A stretch of DNA of 64,000 nt from Thiomicrorhabdus sp041583835 (GTDB lineage Bacteria > Pseudomonadota > Gammaproteobacteria > Thiomicrospirales > Thiomicrospiraceae), in assembly GCF_041583835.1 (NCBI RefSeq), contig NZ_JBFHFC010000004.1, forward strand, positions 105,807 to 169,806, written 5' to 3'. The notes below the pieces were generated by a model. It had not been told where the DNA came from. It made no database searches and saw only the letters and a list, made by a program, of their open reading frames with translations. Below are positions 25,649 through 33,594 of this stretch, one piece after another. Numbering within the stretch: position 1 is the first letter of the stretch; the number at the start of each line of letters is the position of its first letter. The position numbers and the translations under genes are program-made.

Positions 25649-26047
25649 ATGGCAGAGTCAATTTTTGGTATTCATGAACGCGCGCTACAAATTAGAACGG
25701 CGCGAGGTGAGGTTTTGGCGAATAACTTGGCAAACGCAGATACGCCAAACTTTAAAGCCAGAGATATTGATTTTCGTCAGGCTATTTCGCAGGCGCAGGA
25801 GAGTTTATCTCAGTCCAAGCCGGATTTGATGAAAACCAATTCTCGTCATATTAGCGGATTTGCAGATGCAACGACCGAAAGCTTTTTGAAGTATCGCGTG
25901 CCGACGCAACCTTCGTTGGACGGCAATACCGTAGAGACGCATGTCGAGAAGGCTAAGTTCATGGAAAACGCCATGCAACATCAGGCAACGTTGGAATTTA
26001 TCGATTCTAAGATCTCAGGCATTCGTGGTGCTTTACGCGGCGAATAA
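25649..26047 (+). CDS. flgB: Flagellar proximal rod protein FlgB
   Basis: FlgB is a proximal rod subunit exported through the flagellar type III system. The 132-residue protein has the rod-protein N-terminal motif LANNLANADTPNFKARDIDF and the C-terminal heptad region, AKFMENAMQHQATLEFIDSKI. Length matches E. coli FlgB (138). A GGAAG ribosome binding site precedes the ATG at 25649. It is first in the flgBCDE unit, directly behind the sigma-54 promoter. Confidence 0.96.
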   Translation: MAESIFGIHERALQIRTARGEVLANNLANADTPNFKARDIDFRQAISQAQESLSQSKPDLMKTNSRHISGFADATTESFLKYRVPTQPSLDGNTVETHVEKAKFMENAMQHQATLEFIDSKISGIRGALRGE

Positions 26048-26081
26048 GCCTTAATGAATTTTTGATTGGAGGAGACGAAAA

Positions 26082-26492
26082 GTGTCCATGTTTAATATTT
26101 TAGATATTTCCGCTTCGGCGATGCATGCGCAGACAGTGCGTTTGAATACTGTCGCCTCCAATATGGCGAACGCGGACAGTGTTAGTTCCAATAAGGATGA
26201 AACGTACCGCTCAAAACAGCCCGTTTTTCAGACGATTCTGGACGGCGCCACCAACGAGCCGAAAGGCGGGGTGCGTATTAAGGAAATCGTCGAAAGTCAG
26301 GCACCGCTCAAAATGGAATACAACCCGAACCACCCTATGGCGAATGAAGAAGGGTATATCTACCGCCCTAATGTCAATGTGGTTGAAGAGATGGCGAACA
26401 TGCTGTCGGCTTCGCGTTCGTATGAAACCAATATCGAGGTGATGAATACCTCTAAACAGCTTTTGTTAAGAACGATCCAGCTTGGTAAGTAA
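26082..26492 (+). CDS. flgC: Flagellar proximal rod protein FlgC
   Basis: FlgC is a proximal rod subunit. The 136-residue protein carries the expected N-terminal SAMHAQTVRLNTVASNMANAD motif and the C-terminal RPNVNVVEEMANMLSASRSYE region. The GTG at 26082 is the likely start because GGAGGAG lies seven to nine bases upstream. The ATG two codons later (26088) is slightly far from it. It follows flgB by 34 bases and precedes flgD by 11. Confidence 0.95.
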   Translation: MSMFNILDISASAMHAQTVRLNTVASNMANADSVSSNKDETYRSKQPVFQTILDGATNEPKGGVRIKEIVESQAPLKMEYNPNHPMANEEGYIYRPNVNVVEEMANMLSASRSYETNIEVMNTSKQLLLRTIQLGK

Positions 26493-26503
26493 GGAGATGA
26501 ATC

Positions 26504-27196
26504 ATGGCTAGTTATATACCGGAAGTTTCGACCAATAGTTCCGATTATGTGGCTGCATTGCAGCAGAAAACGGATTCGTCTTCTTCTGCACCGAGCAACC
26601 AGCTTGGTCAAGCAGACTTTTTGATGTTGTTGACGACTCAAATGCAGAATCAGGATCCTTCAAAACCGATGGATCCGACCAGTTTTGTCACCGATTTGAC
26701 GCAAATGAGTCAGTTGGAATCGACCAATAAAATGACGGAATCGATTATGGCGTTGACAACCGGTTTTCAAAACATGCAAACCTTACAGGGTGCATCGTTG
26801 ATCGGTAAAAGCGTTCAGGTAAACGGAGAAGATTTTTCCCATTCTCAGGGGCAAGAATCTCAGTTTAGTTTAAGTACCGATGAGCCTTTGACGGACGTTA
26901 AAGTGGTTATTAGCGACGAAGACGGCGTAGTTAAAGAACTTTATGTCGGTACTTTGCAGGAAGGTGAGGATATTGTCGGCTGGGACGGTTTAGATAACGT
27001 CGGTGTGGAGCGCGGCGATGGAATTTACTCTTTAACCGCTTACGGAACCGATGAAAACGGCGATATCAAATCCGTTGATACGGTTGTGCCTTCAAAGGTG
27101 AATAGCGTTGGAATCAATACCGACGGTTCAATCACTTTGACCTTGGCAACCGGCGAGCGCGTCGCAATGGATGCGGTAAGGGAAATTAGCGGCTAA
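26504..27196 (+). CDS. flgD: Flagellar hook assembly (hook-capping) protein FlgD
   Basis: FlgD caps the growing hook and guides FlgE polymerisation. It is discarded when FlgK arrives. The 230-residue protein has the family N-terminal region LGQADFLMLLTTQMQNQDPSKPMDP and FVTDLTQMSQLE, a FlgD Ig-like/Tudor beta region (WDGLDNVGVERGDGIYSLTAYG), and a short C-terminal strand segment. Start and length fit E. coli FlgD (231). An AAGGAG ribosome binding site precedes the ATG. Confidence 0.95.
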   Translation: MASYIPEVSTNSSDYVAALQQKTDSSSSAPSNQLGQADFLMLLTTQMQNQDPSKPMDPTSFVTDLTQMSQLESTNKMTESIMALTTGFQNMQTLQGASLIGKSVQVNGEDFSHSQGQESQFSLSTDEPLTDVKVVISDEDGVVKELYVGTLQEGEDIVGWDGLDNVGVERGDGIYSLTAYGTDENGDIKSVDTVVPSKVNSVGINTDGSITLTLATGERVAMDAVREISG

Positions 27197-27277
27197 CGGA
27201 ATTAAAACTTTTTTGATTTATAGCTTTATTTAATAGCAAAACATATTTCTGATTTAATCAGGCAGTAGGAGAAAGAC

Positions 27278-28888
27278 ATGGGTGTATCATTCGATTTAAA
27301 TGCCTTAAGTGGTATCAACGCGGCATCTACGGGGTTAGGTGTAATTTCAAATAACTTGGCCAACGCGCAGTCGGTCGGTTTTAAAGGTTCACGTGCTGAA
27401 TTTGCGGATATGTTTTCGGGTGCCCAGAATACCGCGGGTAACGGAGCGCGTGTCGCAGCGATCACGCAAGATTTCGGACAAGGAACCATTAACGGTACCG
27501 GTCGCGATTTAGATATGGCAATCGATGGTGAAGGCTTTTTTGTATTGGAAGACCAGACCGGGCGTTACGGTAATATCTATACGCGAGAGGGATCCTTCAA
27601 GCTGGATAAAGACGGTTATTTGACGGACCAGGAAGGCAACAAGGTTCAAGGTTATCAGTTAAATTTGGCGCTTTCGACCGAAACCAATCCTGTTTTCGAT
27701 ACAACATTAAGCTCGATTGATTTGGATGAGTTGAATAAAACACCTAAAGCGACAGACGAGATGAACTTCGACATTAACCTGGATGGGGAAGAAGCGAATA
27801 ATATCGATCCTGTAACGGGTGTTTCCGTTGGTAACGATACGGCGGCTAACTTGGATAAGTTGGTGGATATCGATACGGCGGCAGGCCCTTACGACGGTTT
27901 TCCGGATTTCTCGACCAATAAGATCATTCACGACTCTTTAGGTGGCGAGCATCGATTAACGGCTAACTTCTACAAAAGGGATGTCGTTTCTGTGACGAAT
28001 TCCGATTTAACCTATGTGCCGGCAACCGACTCTTATACAGCGGTAGCAGCGGGTACGGGGGATACTAAGTACACCAGTTGGATCGTGCAATATACGATGC
28101 AGGATTACAATGAAACGACCGGTCAATGGGAAACAAGCGGTCACCGTGCGGATCAGACAGCCGTTCCTCCTACTGCAACCACTGAAGAGGGGCAGGTTTT
28201 TGAATTAAGATACGATACCAGCGGTAACTTGATCGACGTCAGAATGCCGGTTACGGCAGCGGGTGGAACTTACGATCCGACGAATATCGTAGGTCAGGAT
28301 GTCCTTAATTCGCCGTTGCCTGATATCGTTAACGGTGGTGCTTCAGGTTGGGAGACCGTTGGTACGCAGCCTCAGTTAGATTTCATTATCGATACTCCGT
28401 TAACCGGTGCCAATGATCCGTTAGGGAATCCAAACGATGCTTCAACGATTGTGAATATCGACGCCAATTTGGGTGACATGACTCAGTTCGCCGGAACTTA
28501 CAGTTTGCGCGGTGTGTCACAGAACGGTTATTCGGTAGGGGACTTGGTTGGTTTGAATACGGGTCTTGACGGTGTGATCGAAGCGCGTTATTCAAACGGC
28601 CGTTCGGTACCGGTTGCACAGTTGGCTTTAGCGAACTTCTCGGATAAGAACGCACTTCAGAAATTGGGCGGACAGACTTACGCCGAATCATTCGATTCCG
28701 GTTTGGCTCAATTGGCGAAGCCTGAAACCAGTGGTATGGGGTCAATCAACGCCGGATCGCTTGAGTACTCGAACGTGGATGTGGCGAGCGAGTTGGTAAA
28801 TATGATTCAAACTCAAAGAACTTACCAAGCTTCTGCGCAAGTCATTTCTACCTCTCAGACATTGACTCAAACTATCCTACAACTTTAA
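27278..28888 (+). CDS. flgE: Flagellar hook protein FlgE (long form)
   Basis: FlgE polymerises into the hook, the universal joint of the flagellum. The 536-residue product has the N-terminal rod/hook motif (INAASTGLGVISNNLANAQSVGFKGSRAEF). The hook-specific core includes GTGRDLDMAIDGEGFFVLED, and the C-terminal heptad region ends ELVNMIQTQRTYQASAQVISTS. It is about 130 residues longer than E. coli FlgE (402), the extra length lying in the surface domains (about 140-400). It is last in flgBCDE, followed by a clear terminator. Confidence 0.95.
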   Translation: MGVSFDLNALSGINAASTGLGVISNNLANAQSVGFKGSRAEFADMFSGAQNTAGNGARVAAITQDFGQGTINGTGRDLDMAIDGEGFFVLEDQTGRYGNIYTREGSFKLDKDGYLTDQEGNKVQGYQLNLALSTETNPVFDTTLSSIDLDELNKTPKATDEMNFDINLDGEEANNIDPVTGVSVGNDTAANLDKLVDIDTAAGPYDGFPDFSTNKIIHDSLGGEHRLTANFYKRDVVSVTNSDLTYVPATDSYTAVAAGTGDTKYTSWIVQYTMQDYNETTGQWETSGHRADQTAVPPTATTEEGQVFELRYDTSGNLIDVRMPVTAAGGTYDPTNIVGQDVLNSPLPDIVNGGASGWETVGTQPQLDFIIDTPLTGANDPLGNPNDASTIVNIDANLGDMTQFAGTYSLRGVSQNGYSVGDLVGLNTGLDGVIEARYSNGRSVPVAQLALANFSDKNALQKLGGQTYAESFDSGLAQLAKPETSGMGSINAGSLEYSNVDVASELVNMIQTQRTYQASAQVISTSQTLTQTILQL

Positions 28889-28916
28889 TAATCAATTTAA
28901 ACCTTTTTCTGGTCTT

Positions 28917-28943
28917 GCCGGCAAATCCTTTGCCGGCCTTTTT
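28917..28943 (+). terminator. Terminator of the flgBCDE unit
   Basis: GCCGGCAAA (28917-28925) pairs with TTTGCCGGC (28929-28937) around TCC, followed by CTTTTT. It lies 29 bases after the flgE stop. Confidence 0.9.
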
Positions 28944-29018
28944 GCCGCCCTGGCAATATTTACCCATATAAGTTTATCGGCCGTTTTCTGAATACTTTAG
29001 AAAAACTTTTTGTAAAAG

Positions 29019-29035
29019 TTGGCACGGACTATGCT
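29019..29035 (+). promoter_or_regulatory. Sigma-54 promoter for flgFGH
   Basis: TTGGCACGGACTATGCT matches the -24 consensus TGGCACG exactly and has TGCT at -12 with the required GG-N10-GC spacing. It is 179 bases before flgF. Confidence 0.88.
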
Positions 29036-29213
29036 CAATACCTATCGAAATAAAAATAAGTGTCAAAACGCTAACACACAAAGGAAAACAGACGCATTTC
29101 AGAGTCGTTAGAACTTAAAGAATGTGTTCTTTCGGTTGGGAAGGTTAATTTTAGAAATTGATTTTCTCGACCTCTATTTTGACTGGAATCGATCTTTCGC
29201 TGGGAGAATCATT

Positions 29214-29957
29214 ATGGATCGCATGCTGTATATCTCGATGAGTGGTGCTAAGGAAGTTATGTTGTCGCAAGCAAATAACGCCAACAACTTAGCAAATGCC
29301 AACACGGATGGATTTAAGCAGGACTTTAATGAATTTAGAGCCCAGCATGTTCAGGGGCCGGGCTGGCAGTCGCGGACTTATAGTCTGGACGAACGTCCTG
29401 CAACGGATTTCACGCCTGGTGCCTTAAAGGTGACGGGGCGCGAACTGGACGTGATGACAAAAGACAGTGGTTTTTTAGCCATTTTAACGCCGCAAGGCGA
29501 CGAAGCCTATACGCGTACCGCCAGTATGCAGATCACCGCTAACGGAGATTTGGTGGATGTAAAAGGCAATCCGATTTTGAATACCGGCGGTGTGCCGATC
29601 AATATTCCGCCGTCCAAGAACGTTACGATCGGTGACGACGGAACCATTTCGATCGTTCCCGAAGGGTCGCCGAGTAATGAGCTGGTGGTATTGGATCAAC
29701 TTCGTTTGGTTGAACCGGATCTTAAAAATCTGGAAAAAGGCGAGGACGGTTTTATTCGTCAAGTACCCGGGTCTCCGGAATTGATTCAAGGGAACGTAAA
29801 AGTTGTCTCGGGCGCTATGGAAAGCAGTAACGTGAATACGGCAGAGGCTTTGGTAAATATGATCGAACTTTCGCGCAAGTATGAAATGCAGGTCAAGATG
29901 ATGTCGATTGCGAAAACGCACGCACAGAAGTCTGATCAAATTTTATCGTTGAGTTAG
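29214..29957 (+). CDS. flgF: Flagellar proximal rod protein FlgF
   Basis: FlgF is a rod subunit that joins proximal and distal rod. I chose the ATG at 29214 (MDRMLYISMSG), with GGGAG seven bases upstream. The open frame extends 30 codons upstream but lacks similarity there. The 247-residue product has the rod motif ANNANNLANANTDGFKQDF and the C-terminal SSNVNTAEALVNMIELSRKYEMQ region. Length matches E. coli FlgF (251). It opens the flgFGH unit. Confidence 0.95.
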   Translation: MDRMLYISMSGAKEVMLSQANNANNLANANTDGFKQDFNEFRAQHVQGPGWQSRTYSLDERPATDFTPGALKVTGRELDVMTKDSGFLAILTPQGDEAYTRTASMQITANGDLVDVKGNPILNTGGVPINIPPSKNVTIGDDGTISIVPEGSPSNELVVLDQLRLVEPDLKNLEKGEDGFIRQVPGSPELIQGNVKVVSGAMESSNVNTAEALVNMIELSRKYEMQVKMMSIAKTHAQKSDQILSLS

Positions 29958-29986
29958 TTGAGATAAATAAGTAGTAGGTAAATATC

Positions 29987-30778
29987 ATGAATAGAGCATT
30001 ATATGTTGCAAAAACCGGTTTAGAGGCTCAGCAATTCCGATTGGCGGCCATTTCGAATAACTTGGCGAATGCGAATACTTACGCTTACAAGGCCGGACGC
30101 GCTGAGTTTGATGATCTGATGTATCAGAATGTCCGTCAGCCCGGTGCTCAAGCTACGCAAGACGAAGCCAATACTTTGCCTTCCGGTTTGCAGTTGGGGA
30201 CGGGTGTAAAGGCGATCGGAGTTCAGAAAATTCATACTCAGGGTAACATCATGGTGACCGATAACCAGTTGGATATCGCTATTGAAGGAAAAGGTTTCTT
30301 TCAGGCGTTGGATGCCAACGGTAACCTGATGTATACCCGAGACGGTTCTTTCCAGGTTAACCAGAACGGTGATGTGGTGACTTCTTCCGGTTATTTGTTG
30401 GAACCGAATATCAATATCCCGCAGGATGCTACGAGCATTTCCATTAGTCGTGACGGTGCGGTTTATGTAACTCAGCCGGGACAGACGCAGCAGAATCAGG
30501 TCGGTCAGATCGAATTGGCAACATTTATTAATCCGGCCGGGCTTGAATCCATCGGAGCAAACTTCTATTCCGAAACGACTGCAAGTGGGGCACCGAACGT
30601 TAACAACCCGGAAACCGCGGAAGCGGGAAGCGTTTTGCAGGGCTCGCTTGAAGCCTCAAACGTTAATACGGTGGAAGAGCTAATCGGTATGATCGAGGCG
30701 CAAAGAACTTACGAGATGAACTCTAAAGCGATTTCTGCAGCCGATGGCATGATGCAGTACTTGAACAATAATACATAA
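29987..30778 (+). CDS. flgG: Flagellar distal rod protein FlgG
   Basis: FlgG forms the distal rod that passes through the P and L rings. The 263-residue protein has the family motifs AAISNNLANANTYAYKAGRAEFDDLMYQ at the N-terminus and SLEASNVNTVEELIGMIEAQRTYEMNSKAI at the C-terminus. The central GKGFFQALDANGNLMYTRDGSF is also diagnostic. Length equals E. coli FlgG (260). It lies 29 bases after flgF. Confidence 0.96.
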   Translation: MNRALYVAKTGLEAQQFRLAAISNNLANANTYAYKAGRAEFDDLMYQNVRQPGAQATQDEANTLPSGLQLGTGVKAIGVQKIHTQGNIMVTDNQLDIAIEGKGFFQALDANGNLMYTRDGSFQVNQNGDVVTSSGYLLEPNINIPQDATSISISRDGAVYVTQPGQTQQNQVGQIELATFINPAGLESIGANFYSETTASGAPNVNNPETAEAGSVLQGSLEASNVNTVEELIGMIEAQRTYEMNSKAISAADGMMQYLNNNT

Positions 30779-30815
30779 TCATAAAATTGACCAGAAGTGA
30801 TAAGAGGGTAGTGAG

Positions 30816-31526
30816 ATGAATACCATTATAAAACGCATGCAAAGAACCGGGTGGCTGGCGATATTGTCTTCGTTGGTGTTGGCGGGGTGCAGCACGACAC
30901 CGGAAAGAATCGAAAATATGAGTTTCGAACCGAGCTATCCGACGAATATCCCTCAGCAGGTTCAGACTCAGAACGGGTCGCTTTATCAGGCGGGCGGTAT
31001 GACCTTGTTCGACGATTCGAGAGCACACCGTATCGGCGATATTATTACGATTAGCTTGACCGAAAAATTTGATGCCAAGAAAAAAGACGAAGCGAAATAC
31101 AATAAATCGAATAGTCAGGATTTCGGGGTGAGTACCCCATTGGACATCTTTGGTCGTAGCGCAGGTCAAGTGGCATCCGAATTGGGAACTTTGGGTGTTG
31201 GTTATGGTTCAAAAGGTACCTTTGCCGGTAAGAGTGATGTTAAGCAGAATTCAAGTTTGACTGGATCGATCGCCGTGACCGTGATTGAGGTTATTAGCAA
31301 CGGTAACTTGGTCGTTCGCGGCGAAAAGCGTTTGACCATTCACGAAGGTGACGAGTTGGTTCAATTTGCCGGAATTATTCGTCCGCAAGACATTCGTCCG
31401 GATAATACCATCGATTCGACCAAGGTCGCGGACGTGCGTTTAGTTTATAAAGATGTAGGCGTATCGGGAGATACGAATCGTCCGAGTGCTTTGACTCGAT
31501 GGATGAATAAATATTGGCCGATTTAG
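30816..31526 (+). CDS. flgH: Flagellar L-ring lipoprotein FlgH
   Basis: FlgH assembles the outer-membrane L ring. The 236-residue protein has a lipoprotein signal with lipobox LAGC (cysteine 25). The FlgH core includes GSLYQAGGMTLFDDSRAHRIGDIITI, TGSIAVTVIEVISNGNLVVRGEKRL and the C-terminal IRPQDIRPDNTIDSTKVADVRLVYK. It is last in the flgFGH unit and followed by two hairpins with T-tracts. Confidence 0.96.
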   Translation: MNTIIKRMQRTGWLAILSSLVLAGCSTTPERIENMSFEPSYPTNIPQQVQTQNGSLYQAGGMTLFDDSRAHRIGDIITISLTEKFDAKKKDEAKYNKSNSQDFGVSTPLDIFGRSAGQVASELGTLGVGYGSKGTFAGKSDVKQNSSLTGSIAVTVIEVISNGNLVVRGEKRLTIHEGDELVQFAGIIRPQDIRPDNTIDSTKVADVRLVYKDVGVSGDTNRPSALTRWMNKYWPI

Positions 31527-31565
31527 GTTAGTGTTTGAATCCAAAGATATTGTTATAATCCGTTT

Positions 31566-31702
31566 TTAAATTTTCCTTCGCCGTCCGAAAAGAGTGGACA
31601 GAAATTCGCGATGTTTTGATTGCGTTGCGGATTTTGTGGAGGGAAAAGACCTTTTTACACCGGCCTGTTTTTATACATCTCCTTTTTGCAGGTCGGTTTT
31701 TT
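31566..31702 (+). ncRNA. Candidate small RNA between flgH and flgI
   Basis: An extended -10 element (TGT-TATAAT, 31551-31559) sits just upstream, and a terminator-like hairpin ends at 31702, bracketing about 137 bases without an ORF of note. The segment contains three GGA motifs (near 31597, 31629 and 31638), and a short GTCC/GGAC stem places one next to a loop. This superficially resembles CsrA/RsmA-titrating RNAs. No family match is claimed. A -35 element is not evident. Confidence 0.3.
31659..31702 (+). terminator. Terminator-like hairpin after flgH / candidate sRNA
   Basis: ACCGGCCTG (31659-31667) pairs with CAGGTCGGT (31689-31697, one G-U pair) over a long T-rich loop, followed by TTTTTT. 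Confidence 0.6.
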
Positions 31703-31716
31703 CTTTTCTTATCTGT

Positions 31717-31742
31717 AGCCGATCGATTGAATCGGCTTTTTT
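31717..31742 (+). terminator. Second terminator downstream of flgH
   Basis: AGCCGAT (31717-31723) pairs with ATCGGCT (31731-31737) around a 7-base loop and runs into a T-tract (31737-31742). Confidence 0.75.
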
Positions 31743-31845
31743 ATTTAGTTTGATTCTATTTATTTAAGTGGTTGTTGATCGATTTCTTAACGTCATTTTT
31801 AACGGCTAAAGATGGATTTGCCATAATCGATACTGAAATGCCAGT

Positions 31846-31862
31846 TTGGCACGCCCTCTGCT
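31846..31862 (+). promoter_or_regulatory. Sigma-54 promoter for flgIJKL
   Basis: TTGGCACGCCCTCTGCT contains the consensus TGGCACG at -24 and TGCT at -12 with GG-N10-GC spacing, 110 bases before flgI. Confidence 0.88.
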
Positions 31863-31971
31863 ATGCATATTGCAAACGTAAAAAAGATGCGTCTGTTGAA
31901 TAAATAAAACACCAATAACACGGCAAATAGCCAAACAACAGGCGTAATTTCGACACTTAGGGAGAAAGTTT

Positions 31972-33072
31972 ATGTTGACCAGAAAACTAGTCATTTTTTT
32001 GACGCTGTTGCTTATGTGGAGCACTCAAAGCTTTGCCGAACGAGTAAAAGATTTGGCAAATGTCGGTGGGGTACGAACTAACCAACTGGTTGGTTACGGT
32101 CTTGTAGTGGGGTTGAACGGTTCGGGCGATAAGACGCCTTTTGCCGAGCAAAGTTTGTTAAGCATGCTTAATAAGTTTGGTATTCATGTTCCTGCCGGCG
32201 TTAAAACGAATTCGAAAAACATCGCTGCGGTTGCCGTGCATGCTGATTTACCGGCGTTTGCTAAACCGGGTCAAAAAATCGATGTGACGGTTTCTTCTTT
32301 AGGGAATGCGAAAAGCTTGCGCGGCGGGACTTTATTGTTAACCCCGTTGAAAGGGGTGGACGGTAACGTATACGCTTTGGCGCAAGGGAATTTGGTTGTC
32401 GGCGGCTTGGATGCAAGCGGTGCCGACGGTTCCCGTATTACGATCAATATCCCGAGTGTCGGTCGAGTTCCGGGTGGCGGTAGTGTCGAAAAAACGGTCA
32501 ATACCGGGTTTGACTTGGGGAATACGATTACTCTGAATCTTAAAGATGCCGATTTCACTACCGCAACCAATATGGTGAATTCTATTAATGAGGTTTTAGG
32601 TGATGGGACGGCCAGTGCAGTTGACGGAGAATCGATTGAAGTCATGGCTCCGCGTTTGCCTAATCAGCGAGTGGCCTTTTTGTCGGTATTGGAAAATATT
32701 GATGTGACGCCGGGTCAAGAAGCGGCCAAAGTCATTGTGAATTCCAGAACCGGTACTGTCGTTATCGGACAACATGTTCGTGTCAGTCCGGCGGCGGTTA
32801 CCCATGGCGGGTTGGTGGTCAGGATTGGCGAAAAGAGCGATGTTTCCCAGCCAAATCCATTTGCCGGAGGAAATACCGCGGTAACGCCTGACAGTAATGT
32901 TGCCGTTTCCTCGACCGGAAGTGGTCGCATGTTCGAATTCCCGGAAGGGGTTTCGTTGAATGATATTGTTCAAGCAGTCAACAAAGTTGGCGCGGCACCG
33001 GGAGATTTGGTCGCTATATTAGAGGCGTTGAAACAAGCCGGTTCGCTTAAAGCGGAATTGATGATTATTTAA
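31972..33072 (+). CDS. flgI: Flagellar P-ring protein FlgI
   Basis: FlgI forms the periplasmic P ring in the peptidoglycan layer with help from FlgA. The 366-residue protein has a cleavable signal peptide (to about SFAE, 23). The hallmark KDLANVGGVRTNQLVGYGLV/VGLNGSGDKTPF region follows, then the conserved NSRTGTVVIGQHVRVSPAAV, and a C-terminal NKVGAAPGDLVAILEALKQAGSL. Length matches E. coli FlgI (365). It opens the flgIJKL unit behind a sigma-54 promoter. Confidence 0.97.
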   Translation: MLTRKLVIFLTLLLMWSTQSFAERVKDLANVGGVRTNQLVGYGLVVGLNGSGDKTPFAEQSLLSMLNKFGIHVPAGVKTNSKNIAAVAVHADLPAFAKPGQKIDVTVSSLGNAKSLRGGTLLLTPLKGVDGNVYALAQGNLVVGGLDASGADGSRITINIPSVGRVPGGGSVEKTVNTGFDLGNTITLNLKDADFTTATNMVNSINEVLGDGTASAVDGESIEVMAPRLPNQRVAFLSVLENIDVTPGQEAAKVIVNSRTGTVVIGQHVRVSPAAVTHGGLVVRIGEKSDVSQPNPFAGGNTAVTPDSNVAVSSTGSGRMFEFPEGVSLNDIVQAVNKVGAAPGDLVAILEALKQAGSLKAELMII

Positions 33073-33084
33073 GGTGGATTCGAG

Positions 33085-33540
33085 ATGAGTGATTCAAGCA
33101 TATTAACGGCTGCTCCCAATCAATCGGCTTTGCCTAAAAGCTATAACAACTACGCGGACGTCGGTGCTCTAAACGATTTAAAAAAACAAGCCCGTGAAGA
33201 TCAGCGGGCGGCTTTGCGTCCCGTGGCGGAACAGTTTGAGGCTTTGTTCGTTCAAGAGGTCTTAAAGGAAGCGCGCAAAGTAAGCTTTGACGATAATTGG
33301 CTTGACGGCAGCGACGGTGATTTTTATAAAGATTGGTACGATAAACAGTTATCTCAAGATCTTTCTGCTAAAGGAACCTTGGGATTTGCCGATAAAATAG
33401 TTGAGCAGCTTGCCCCTCGTGAACAAAAAGTGTCAAAATGGGATGGAATATCCCCTAGAGACGGGGCGTTGAATCCGAAAATGGATCATAAAGAATTACC
33501 GACGACAGAGCAGGCACTCGCTTTAAGAAAAATAAAATAA
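33085..33540 (+). CDS. flgJ: FlgJ-type rod scaffold protein without peptidoglycan hydrolase domain
   Basis: FlgJ caps and scaffolds the growing rod. In enterobacteria and Vibrio it also carries a C-terminal glucosaminidase of about 150 residues. This 151-residue protein contains only the rod-binding N-terminal domain (VAEQFEALFVQEVLKEARKVSF, LYDKQLS-like WYDKQLSQDLSAKGTLGFADKIVEQL) and a short polar tail. There is no frameshift remnant of a hydrolase before flgK. This single-domain form is known in several lineages. A MltC-like transglycosylase just after flgL could supply the missing activity. Confidence 0.9.
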   Translation: MSDSSILTAAPNQSALPKSYNNYADVGALNDLKKQAREDQRAALRPVAEQFEALFVQEVLKEARKVSFDDNWLDGSDGDFYKDWYDKQLSQDLSAKGTLGFADKIVEQLAPREQKVSKWDGISPRDGALNPKMDHKELPTTEQALALRKIK

Positions 33541-33594
33541 GCGTTGAACTGTCATTTGAAAAAGCGCAAAGATTGACCAGAAAAGGAATTTGAT

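Larger units (their letters stand above)
28889..29213. other. 325-base intergenic region between flgE and flgF
   Basis: The gap contains the flgE terminator (28917-28943), the sigma-54 promoter of the next unit (29019-29035) and a leader of about 165 bases before flgF. A half-site like that of FleQ (GTCAAAAC) lies downstream of the promoter near 29062. No gene is supported. The frame that runs into flgF from 29124 is not protein-like. Confidence 0.6.
31527..31971. other. 445-base intergenic region between flgH and flgI
   Basis: No protein gene is supported. In order the gap holds an extended -10 promoter-like TATAAT (31554-31559), a GGA-containing segment proposed as a small RNA, two hairpins with T-tracts (31659-31702 and 31717-31742), and the flgI sigma-54 promoter (31846-31862). 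Two successive terminators before a flagellar promoter suggest that an independent transcript ends here. Confidence 0.55.

Noticed and set aside
29124..29213. 30-codon N-terminal extension of FlgF
   Set aside because: The ATG at 29214 has a good GGGAG ribosome binding site and matches the family start. The upstream codons look like untranslated leader.
31570..31650. Possible c-di-GMP (GEMM) riboswitch, because of a CCGAAAAGAGTGGAC segment
   Set aside because: The other conserved GEMM elements (GCAAACC before and CGCAAAGCC after) are absent, and no gene follows directly. The likeness is partial and probably chance.
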